Assembly: GCA_011523115.1 (NCBI GenBank)
Contig: WTHO01000046.1
Location: forward strand, 2,229 to 7,351
Source: Halieaceae bacterium
GTDB taxonomy: Bacteria > Pseudomonadota > Gammaproteobacteria > Pseudomonadales > Halieaceae
Direction: 5' to 3'
Length of the DNA stretch: 5,123 nucleotides
Shown here: piece after piece, positions 1-5,123 of the stretch
Layout of the letters: every line of letters begins with the position of its first letter
How positions within the stretch are numbered: the first letter of the stretch is position 1
Position numbers and translations under genes: made by a program
The notes under the pieces: model-generated
Told to the model about the DNA's origin: nothing
Database searches by the model: none
What the model saw: the letters and a program-made list of their open reading frames with translations, nothing else

Positions 1-2145
1 TCAGAGGGTAGTGCGGGTATCCCCGTTATCTGGGGAACTGATGCCGTCCACGGTCACAATAATGTGATTGGCGCTACCCTCTTCCCCCACAATATTGCAT
101 TAGGTGCCGCGGGTGATCCCGCACTGACTGCCGGCATCGCCGCGGCCACGGCGAGAGAGGTCAGCGCCACCGGCATTGACTGGATTTTTGCTCCTACACT
201 GGCGGTTGCCATGGACCCTCGCTGGGGCCGCACGTATGAATCCTATGGGTCCGAGCCTGACCTGGTTCGCCAGTTTGCGGGGGGCGTGGTCGAAGCGATG
301 CAGGGCGAGGGGATCGTCGCAACCGCCAAGCACTTTATCGGCGATGGTGGGACGCACCAAGGCATCGATCAGGGTGATACGCGACTCAGCAAAGAGGATC
401 TTCTGTCTGTTCACGGGCAAGGCTATGTGTCTGCGATCGAAGCGGGCGTGATGACAGTGATGGCTTCATTCAACAGCTGGAATGGTGACAAGATTCACGG
501 CAATCGGTATCTCCTGACTGACGTGCTCCGCGGTGAGCTGGGCTTCGACGGATTTGTTGTCAGTGATTGGAACGGGATCGGTCAGGTGTCGGGATGCGAA
601 CCCGACGACTGTGTTCAGGCCATTAATGCCGGTATCGACATGGTTATGGTGCCCAAGGACTGGCTGACGCTCCTCGAGAATATGGTGGCGCAGGTGAGGG
701 CAGGCGAGATTTCCGAAGCCCGAATCGATGAGGCGGTTCGTCGCATCCTCACGGTGAAATTCCAGTCTGGCTTGATGGACAGAGGTTTGCCTTCAAAGCG
801 GGCGGCCCAGTTCACTAACATGATCGGCGCGGAGGCGCACCGTGAGCTGGCGCGCGATGCGGTCCGTCGGTCGTTGGTGCTGATGAAGGACCCCGAGGGT
901 CTCCTCCCTCTTGATCCTGCTGGTAAGTATCGGATTGCGGGTGCCGGTGCCGATGATATTGGGCTCCAGTCGGGCGGTTGGACGATCAGCTGGCAGGGCA
1001 CGGGTAATGTCAACGCCGATTTTCCTGGCGCCAGATCGATACTCGATGGATTTGTGCAACACGCGCAAAGCACTGGCGGCGACGTCGCACTGTATGACCC
1101 CGACGAGACCGTCTCACAGCTCGATGCTGTGATTATGGTCATGGCCGAGGCCCCCTATGCCGAAGGGCAAGGAGATATTGAAACGCTTGCCTGGCAACAG
1201 GGACGCTCCCGGGATCTGAATCTGATCAGAGAGTTCAGTGAGCAGGGTATTCCTGTCATCACGATTTTCCTGACCGGCCGTCCACTCTGGGTAAACGCAG
1301 AACTCAACGCATCGGATGCGTTCGTCATCGCCTGGTTGCCGGGTTCCGAGGGGCATGCGGTCGCAGATGTGATGATGGCGGCTCAAGAGGGCCACCAACG
1401 CTACCCATTCGAGGGCAGGCTGCCCATGCCGTGGCCCACACATGACTTGAATCCGCTTGGTCACGAACTCAGTGTGTCGCAGCACGCCTTCCCGGTCGGG
1501 TTTGGCTTAACCGCGTCTGAACAAGAGCCGTGGATTGCGCTGACGGAAGTGCCCATCGGCGCACCAAAAACCCTTGAGACCTGGGTTTTTGATAAAGGGG
1601 TACGCGACCCCTGGACGCTTTTCGTTGGCGATGATTTCGATTGGTCTGTTGAGGTTGGGCCCCGCGGTGCGACGTCCAAACGCGGTGAGCTGAGCTTAAC
1701 CGTGGTGGATCGTAAAGTGCAGGAGGACGCCCGACGGCTGGAATTTACGGGGAAAGGCAAGCACCTTAGTCAGGTTTATTTCCAGTTTCATGACCCCGTC
1801 AATATGCGCCCATTGGAGATGGCGGATGGTGCGTTATCTTTTGATATGCGGTTGATCAAGCGACCCTCCCAGCCGGTAAAGCTGCGCATGGACTGCGGCT
1901 ACCCCTGCTCGGGAGAGATGGATATCACGCGGGTACTCGAGGCGGCCGAGGGAGACGATTGGCAACGATTGACCTTCCCCATGAAGTGTTTTGCCCAATT
2001 GGGGGTAGACTCCTCAAAGGTCAATACGCCCTTTTTGCTGGCAACCACAGGGGAGCTGTCTTTAGAGATCAGTGAGGTCGTTTTGGCCGAGCGGCCTGCT
2101 GGCAGTGAGGCAGTAAGCTGTAGCGAGTTGCTGGCCGAGAACTGA
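1..2145 (+). CDS. GH3 exo-β-glucanase / β-glucosidase, ExoP-like, 5'-truncated by window edge
   Basis: A glycoside hydrolase family 3 enzyme that should remove glucose from non-reducing ends of β-1,3/β-1,4-glucans or oligosaccharides, probably in the periplasm or at the cell surface. The frame is open from base 1 (IPVIWGTDAVHGHNN precedes the GTG at 64), so the true start lies upstream; 714 residues are visible, against about 840 for Pseudoalteromonas ExoP as I recall it. Residues 1 to about 250 are the TIM-barrel domain: DPRWGR (72-77), KH (110-111), and the nucleophile Asp189 in GFVVSDWNG. Residues about 289-503 are the α/β sandwich domain, from RRSLVLMK to FPVGFGL. It contains EAPYAEGQGD, where Glu383 or Glu388 should be the acid/base. 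Residues about 510-700 match the ExoP C-terminal β-sandwich domain, with Cys632 and Cys636 in CGYPCSG. A signal peptide cannot be judged because the N-terminus is missing. The symporter gene follows after 80 bases, suggesting one operon. The family call is firm; the exact glucan is inference. Confidence 0.95.
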   Translation, partial: SEGSAGIPVIWGTDAVHGHNNVIGATLFPHNIALGAAGDPALTAGIAAATAREVSATGIDWIFAPTLAVAMDPRWGRTYESYGSEPDLVRQFAGGVVEAMQGEGIVATAKHFIGDGGTHQGIDQGDTRLSKEDLLSVHGQGYVSAIEAGVMTVMASFNSWNGDKIHGNRYLLTDVLRGELGFDGFVVSDWNGIGQVSGCEPDDCVQAINAGIDMVMVPKDWLTLLENMVAQVRAGEISEARIDEAVRRILTVKFQSGLMDRGLPSKRAAQFTNMIGAEAHRELARDAVRRSLVLMKDPEGLLPLDPAGKYRIAGAGADDIGLQSGGWTISWQGTGNVNADFPGARSILDGFVQHAQSTGGDVALYDPDETVSQLDAVIMVMAEAPYAEGQGDIETLAWQQGRSRDLNLIREFSEQGIPVITIFLTGRPLWVNAELNASDAFVIAWLPGSEGHAVADVMMAAQEGHQRYPFEGRLPMPWPTHDLNPLGHELSVSQHAFPVGFGLTASEQEPWIALTEVPIGAPKTLETWVFDKGVRDPWTLFVGDDFDWSVEVGPRGATSKRGELSLTVVDRKVQEDARRLEFTGKGKHLSQVYFQFHDPVNMRPLEMADGALSFDMRLIKRPSQPVKLRMDCGYPCSGEMDITRVLEAAEGDDWQRLTFPMKCFAQLGVDSSKVNTPFLLATTGELSLEISEVVLAERPAGSEAVSCSELLAEN

Positions 2146-2214
2146 GCTGCCTGACTCCTCATAGAGTAGCCACAACCCTTAACCAACAATAATACTGGCC
2201 GCAGAAGGCCGCCC

Positions 2215-2218
2215 GGAG
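2215..2218 (+). promoter_or_regulatory. Ribosome binding site of the symporter gene
   Basis: GGAG lies seven bases before the ATG at 2226. It supports that start, which also gives the N-terminal length expected from alignment to vSGLT. A GTG at 2219 is out of frame and cannot be an alternative start. Confidence 0.7.
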
Positions 2219-2225
2219 TGAAGCT

Positions 2226-3785
2226 ATGTTATCGACGATCGATCTGACGATAGTCGCAGTCTACGCGGTGGGGCTTTTTGCGCTCGCGCAATGGGTATCG
2301 AGGGAGCCAACCGGGCAGGAAAAAAGTGCTCAGGACTACTTTCTCGCGGGGAAGGCACTGCCGTGGTGGGCCATTGGCGCGTCGCTCATCGCTGCCAATA
2401 TCTCCGCCGAGCAAATCATTGGCATGTCCGGTTCCGGCTACGCTATCGGGCTGGCGATTGCCTCCTATGAATGGATGGCGGCCTTTACGCTCCTGTTAGT
2501 CGGCAAGTTTTTGTTACCGATCTTCCTTAAAACGGGCATCTACACGATGCCGCAGTTTTTGGCGCAACGGTACGACAACCGCGTCAAAACCGTGATGGCC
2601 TTGTTCTGGCTGGGGGTTTATACCCTGGTGAATCTGACTTCCATACTCTGGTTAGGGGCACTGGCCATCAACACCGTGGCCGGTATCGATCTCACCATGG
2701 GTCTGGTCGCACTGGGTGTTTTTGCGGTGGCCTATTCGCTCTATGGCGGGCTGCGTGCAGTGGCACTCACCGACATTATTCAGGTGATCCTGCTGGTGAT
2801 GGGGGGCTTGATGATCTCCTGGATCCTGCTTGACCAAGTGGGTAATGGAACGGGCGTATTGGGGGGCTTTAACGCCCTGACTGAGCAGGCCCCAGACAAG
2901 TTCCATATGATCCTTCAGGAGGGGCACCCCCATTACATGAGTCTGCCGGGCCTGTCAGTGCTCATTGGTGGAATGTGGGTAATGAATATTTCTTACTGGG
3001 GCTTCAACCAATACATTATTCAGCGCGCGCTGGCGGCGAAGAGTGTCGATGAGGCGCAGAAAGGCATCGCCTTTGCGGCGTTTCTTAAGCTTCTGATGCC
3101 AGTGATCGTCGTGTTACCCGGCATCGCCATGTTCGTGCTGGCCCCTGACCTGTCGGCGCCGGACAAAGCCTACCCTTCTGCTATGAATCTGTTGCCTGTG
3201 GGTATTAAGGGTCTGGTATTTGCCGCACTGCTGGCTGCCATCGTGTCGTCGCTCGCGTCAATGTGTAACAGCATCTCCACCATTTTTACTGTTGATGTGG
3301 CGCCTTCTCTTGGTATGGAGAGTGATGGCGGTGTGCGGTCCGTCACGCTCGGGCGCATCGTGGCCATTGTTGCGATGGGCATCGCTATGGTGGCTGCCAA
3401 GCCGCTACTGGGCAATTTCGAACAGGCATTCCAATACATTCAGGAGTTCACCGGGTTTTTCACTCCGGGGATTGTCGCGATTTTCATGCTGGGTTTGTTC
3501 TGGGCTCGCACGACCGCTACTGCTGCCTTGATCGCAGCGATCGCGTCGGCGGCCCTGTCGCTTTATTTCAAGTTGGCGTGGCCCGAATTGCCATTCATGG
3601 ATCGTGTTGGGCTGGTCTTTTTGCTTTGCGTGGCGATTGGCGTGATGTGGTCCCTTGCACGACCCGAATCCCAGGCGGGTTTTGTGGATCCTAAGGGCGT
3701 CAGCTTCAGCACCACGCAGGGGTTCAATGTGAGCGCTGTGCTGGTCACGCTTATCTTGGTCTTCTTTTATACCGTTTGGTGGTGA
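2226..3785 (+). CDS. Sodium/glucose (galactose) symporter, SSS family, vSGLT-like
   Basis: An inner-membrane solute:sodium symporter of 519 residues that imports a hexose, most likely glucose or galactose, with Na+. It aligns with Vibrio parahaemolyticus vSGLT over its full length as I recall that sequence, with identical blocks such as SLIAANISAEQ and NQYIIQR. About 14 membrane segments can be placed, near 5-24, 47-66, 75-99, 122-146, 155-174, 182-202, 242-264, 282-306, 326-352, 375-394, 407-426, 430-449, 459-477 and 500-518. Sugar-site residues are kept: Gln63 (vSGLT Q69), Glu82 (E88), Asn254 (N260), Lys288 (K294) and Gln406 (Q428). The gate Tyr257-Trp258 (Y263-W264) is also kept. The sodium site is intact: Ala56, Ile59, Ala338, Ser341 and Ser342. 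Two differences stand out: vSGLT Ser91 is Ala85, and the loop after about residue 304 is some 17 residues shorter. The upstream glucanase suggests glucose as substrate. The family is near certain; glucose versus galactose is open. Confidence 0.96.
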   Translation: MLSTIDLTIVAVYAVGLFALAQWVSREPTGQEKSAQDYFLAGKALPWWAIGASLIAANISAEQIIGMSGSGYAIGLAIASYEWMAAFTLLLVGKFLLPIFLKTGIYTMPQFLAQRYDNRVKTVMALFWLGVYTLVNLTSILWLGALAINTVAGIDLTMGLVALGVFAVAYSLYGGLRAVALTDIIQVILLVMGGLMISWILLDQVGNGTGVLGGFNALTEQAPDKFHMILQEGHPHYMSLPGLSVLIGGMWVMNISYWGFNQYIIQRALAAKSVDEAQKGIAFAAFLKLLMPVIVVLPGIAMFVLAPDLSAPDKAYPSAMNLLPVGIKGLVFAALLAAIVSSLASMCNSISTIFTVDVAPSLGMESDGGVRSVTLGRIVAIVAMGIAMVAAKPLLGNFEQAFQYIQEFTGFFTPGIVAIFMLGLFWARTTATAALIAAIASAALSLYFKLAWPELPFMDRVGLVFLLCVAIGVMWSLARPESQAGFVDPKGVSFSTTQGFNVSAVLVTLILVFFYTVWW

Positions 3786-3937
3786 GGGCACATCCTCAGG
3801 TCAAGGCGCGCCGACAGCTTCGCCCGTTATGGGTGTCTGCCGCGCTCTTGATGATCCTTGTGCAGGCGAGGGCCGCGGAGAACTGTGAGCCAATGTGTTT
3901 CTCCTCCCCGTTCACAGAGGCCGCCTTGGGTGAATAG
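3782..3937 (+). CDS. Short signal-peptide ORF coupled to the symporter gene; possible remnant of a secreted protein
   Basis: A 51-codon frame starts at a GTG that overlaps the symporter stop in a GTGA arrangement, the classic form of translational coupling. The product looks like a Sec signal peptide: a basic start (RAHPQVKARRQLRP, residues 2-15), a hydrophobic core (LWVSAALLMILVQA, 16-29), and an A-R-A cleavage motif at 29-31. A mature part of only about 20 residues follows, with two cysteines (CEPMC, 35-39), then TAG. I do not recognise the mature part. It may be the 5' end of an exported protein, perhaps a further carbohydrate enzyme, cut short by a stop or deletion, or a genuine small secreted peptide. 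I translated the other two frames beyond the stop and found no recognisable continuation. No clear Shine-Dalgarno precedes the GTG, so expression would rely on coupling. Confidence 0.42.
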   Translation: MRAHPQVKARRQLRPLWVSAALLMILVQARAAENCEPMCFSSPFTEAALGE

Positions 3938-3942
3938 CGGGG
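3906..3942 (+). other. Imperfect stem-loop at the end of the short ORF
   Basis: CCCCGTTCAC (3906-3915) pairs with GTGAA (3930-3934) and CGGGG (3938-3942), giving ten base pairs with a three-base bulge at 3935-3937. The bulge is the TAG stop codon of the short ORF. The 14-base loop can itself form a small AGG/CCT stem. No run of T follows, so this is not a standard intrinsic terminator. It could slow polymerase, protect the 3' end of upstream mRNA, or be chance in GC-rich sequence. Confidence 0.35.
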
Positions 3943-4004
3943 AATACCTGCGTTGTTCTGCTGATTCCAAAACGCCGGTTTGTCCCCAGAGCAGCGGGCC
4001 AGAA

Positions 4005-4019
4005 TGTAATTTAACAACA
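4005..4019 (+). promoter_or_regulatory. Putative HexR operator, upstream site
   Basis: TGTAATTTAACAACA matches 13 of 15 positions of TGTAATTTAATTACA, one strand of the HexR palindrome as I recall it for gammaproteobacteria. HexR is an RpiR-type regulator released from DNA by KDPG, the product of Edd, and it commonly controls edd and other central sugar genes. The site lies 73 bases before the edd start. The match is visible in the sequence; the assignment to HexR is inference. Confidence 0.55.
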
Positions 4020-4035
4020 AAAAATACGCAATACT

Positions 4036-4049
4036 CGGGATATATCCGG
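4036..4049. repeat. Palindrome between the operator-like sites
   Basis: GGATATATCC (4038-4047) is a perfect 10-base palindrome. The outer pair C4036/G4049 also matches, after one mismatch. It sits midway between the two TGT-N9-ACA sites. It could be a third regulator site or overlap the core promoter; no known motif is claimed. Confidence 0.4.
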
Positions 4050-4055
4050 TCTATT

Positions 4056-4070
4056 TGTTGCTTTATTACA
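4056..4070 (-). promoter_or_regulatory. Putative second HexR operator, mirror copy
   Basis: TGTTGCTTTATTACA has the same TGT-N9-ACA frame and matches 11 of 15 positions of TGTAATTTAATTACA. Its outer arms, TGTTG and TTACA, are exactly the arms of the site at 4005-4019 in the opposite orientation. Its centre is 51 bases from the first, about five helical turns, so both could be bound on one face of the DNA. It ends 22 bases before the edd start, where a bound repressor would block transcription or initiation. Confidence 0.42.
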
Positions 4071-4092
4071 TATCAGCCGGCACAATTTCCTC

Positions 4093-5123
4093 ATGCATTC
4101 TGAAGTCACGCGCATTACCCGGGATATCGCAGCCCGCAGTCGAACGCTGCGGGATCAGTATCGGCGAGACATGGATTTAATGGCCGCCGAGCCCGTTCAT
4201 CGAAGTCAATTGAGCTGTGGAAATCTCGCCCACGGCGTCGCCTCATGCGGTAGTGACGACAAGTCCGTCATCAAAATGATGGATAGCGCCAACATCGGTA
4301 TTGTCACGGCCTACAACGATATGTTGTCTGCGCATGCTCCCTACGCGGGGTATCCCGAAAAGATCAAATCAGCCCTGAAAGCCGTGGGGTGCACGGCACA
4401 GGTGGCAGGGGCGGTGCCCGCCATGTGCGACGGCGTGACCCAGGGACAGCCCGGGATGGAGCTGAGCCTGTTCAGCCGGGACGTCATCGCGCAGGCGACC
4501 GCCGTCTCGCTCTCCCACCAGATGTTTGACGCGGTGCTGATGCTGGGGATCTGCGACAAGATTGTGCCGGGGCTGGTGATGGGGGCCCTGCAGTTTGGGC
4601 ACTTGCCAACGTTGTTTGTACCCGCTGGGCCCATGACGTCGGGCTTGTCCAACAAGGAAAAAGTGCGTGTGCGACAGCTCTACGCAGAAGGCAAGGTGGA
4701 CCGGGCAGCATTACTGGACGCGGAGATGGCGTCTTACCATAGCAAGGGGACCTGCACGTTCTACGGCACGGCAAATTCCAATCAGATGGTCCTTGAGGCA
4801 ATGGGCCTGCAACTGCCGGGCAGCTCATTTATTAATCCGGATACGCCCCTGCGCGAGGCACTCACGGCCGCTGCTGCGGAACATGTTGCCAAGATCGCGC
4901 GCACTGGCCGCGCGCCACTGCCTATGGCCGATGTCATCGACGAGCGGAGTTTTGTCAACGGCATCGTTGCGTTGCTGGCCTCGGGCGGTTCAACCAACCT
5001 CTGCATTCACCTCGTGGCGATGGCGAGGGCGGCAGGCCTGGTCATCACCTGGTCTGATTTTGACGCGTTGTCCAAGGTGACGCCGTTACTGGCAAAGATC
5101 TACCCCAACGGGAGTGCAGACAT
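4093..5123 (+). CDS. edd: Phosphogluconate dehydratase (Edd), 3' end outside window
   Basis: Edd dehydrates 6-phosphogluconate to KDPG (EC 4.2.1.12), the first committed step of the Entner-Doudoroff pathway, in the cytoplasm. The first 343 of about 600 residues are visible and open to the window edge. Diagnostic IlvD/Edd blocks appear in order: [13 protein letters not shown] (36-48), AYNDMLSAH (73-81), [10 protein letters not shown] (110-119), GICDKIVPG (152-160), [14 protein letters not shown] (219-232), LPGSSF (241-246), [14 protein letters not shown] (289-302) and YPNGSAD (337-343). Cys154 and Cys221, the [4Fe-4S] ligands in E. coli Edd, fall at the same numbers, which supports the ATG at 4093. 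No clear Shine-Dalgarno precedes it. The conserved GGSTNH is GGSTNL here (Leu303), an odd change next to an otherwise intact motif. It follows the sugar-uptake genes on the same strand but probably has its own promoter with HexR-like sites. Confidence 0.96.
   Translation, partial: MHSEVTRITRDIAARSRTLRDQYRRDMDLMAAEPVHRSQLSCGNLAHGVASCGSDDKSVIKMMDSANIGIVTAYNDMLSAHAPYAGYPEKIKSALKAVGCTAQVAGAVPAMCDGVTQGQPGMELSLFSRDVIAQATAVSLSHQMFDAVLMLGICDKIVPGLVMGALQFGHLPTLFVPAGPMTSGLSNKEKVRVRQLYAEGKVDRAALLDAEMASYHSKGTCTFYGTANSNQMVLEAMGLQLPGSSFINPDTPLREALTAAAAEHVAKIARTGRAPLPMADVIDERSFVNGIVALLASGGSTNLCIHLVAMARAAGLVITWSDFDALSKVTPLLAKIYPNGSAD

Larger units (their letters stand above)
3938..4092. other. Intergenic region before edd
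   Basis: This 155-base stretch has no credible gene. Its left part resembles the coding base composition. From about 4001 it becomes strongly AT-rich, as expected of a promoter region, and contains the two operator-like inverted repeats and the central palindrome listed separately. I could not place a -35/-10 pair with confidence. The best is TTGCTT (4058-4063) with CACAAT (4081-4086), 17 bases apart, matching consensus at only three and four of six positions. Confidence 0.6.

Noticed and set aside
64..66. GTG as the start of the GH3 gene
   Set aside because: The frame is open upstream to base 1 and encodes conserved GH3 sequence (IPVIWGTDAVHG), so this GTG is an internal codon of a gene cut by the window edge.
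2146..2225. Possible promoter or terminator between the GH3 and symporter genes
   Set aside because: AATAAT (2188-2193) looks like a -10 box but has no -35 partner at a usual distance. The only hairpin (GGCC at 2197-2200 and 2207-2210) is four base pairs with no T-run. Co-transcription is the simpler reading.
3938..4000. Frameshifted continuation of the signal-peptide ORF
   Set aside because: Translation of the other two + frames beyond the TAG gives short peptides with no family resemblance, so a simple frameshift cannot be shown.
3796..4020. 74-codon - strand frame in the same gap
   Set aside because: There is no recognisable motif and no ribosome site or promoter pointing leftward, and it lies antisense to the coupled mini-ORF.
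3858..4103. 81-codon + strand frame across the edd upstream region
   Set aside because: Its product has no recognisable domain, it crosses both the operator-like sites and the edd start, and it lies in a different frame from the better supported signal-peptide ORF.
4341..4828. Long - strand frames opposite edd
   Set aside because: They are low-complexity, Pro/Arg/Ser-rich shadows of the highly conserved edd frame.
1..5123. RNA genes, CRISPR array, insertion sequence or phage-like system
   Set aside because: I saw no tRNA/rRNA-like sequence, spaced direct repeats, transposase motifs or terminal repeats. The content is ordinary sugar catabolism.

Overview
The window carries two complete or near-complete genes for β-glucan use and the start of an Entner-Doudoroff gene, all on the + strand. 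Base composition is moderately GC-rich. The proteins resemble those of marine, polysaccharide-degrading gammaproteobacteria: an ExoP-type family 3 glucan glucohydrolase, a close relative of the Vibrio sodium/galactose symporter vSGLT, and an Edd whose N-terminus and cluster cysteines keep the same numbering as E. coli Edd. I infer a marine gammaproteobacterium of the Cellvibrionales/Halieaceae/Alteromonadales kind. The genus cannot be fixed from this window alone.

Layout: positions 1-2145 hold the 3' part of a GH3 exo-β-glucanase gene whose N-terminus lies outside the window. An 80-base spacer with no recognisable terminator leads to a sodium/sugar symporter gene (2226-3785). A short reading frame with a convincing signal peptide (3782-3937, 51 codons) overlaps the symporter stop by four bases and ends early; it may be a remnant of a secreted protein or a tiny secreted peptide. 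An AT-rich stretch (about 4001-4092) holds two TGT-N9-ACA sites in mirror orientation that resemble HexR operators, with a 10-bp perfect palindrome between them. The gene edd (6-phosphogluconate dehydratase) starts at 4093 and runs off the right edge.

The genes make a coherent route. The GH3 enzyme releases glucose from β-glucan (laminarin-like or mixed-linkage) or its oligosaccharides outside the cytoplasm. The symporter brings the hexose in with sodium. After phosphorylation and oxidation (genes not in this window), Edd makes 2-keto-3-deoxy-6-phosphogluconate (KDPG), the known effector of HexR. The HexR-like sites would therefore let flux through the pathway derepress edd.

Nothing here is a clearly new system. 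The parts most worth a second look are the paired operator-like inverted repeat upstream of edd and the signal-peptide mini-ORF coupled to the symporter gene.
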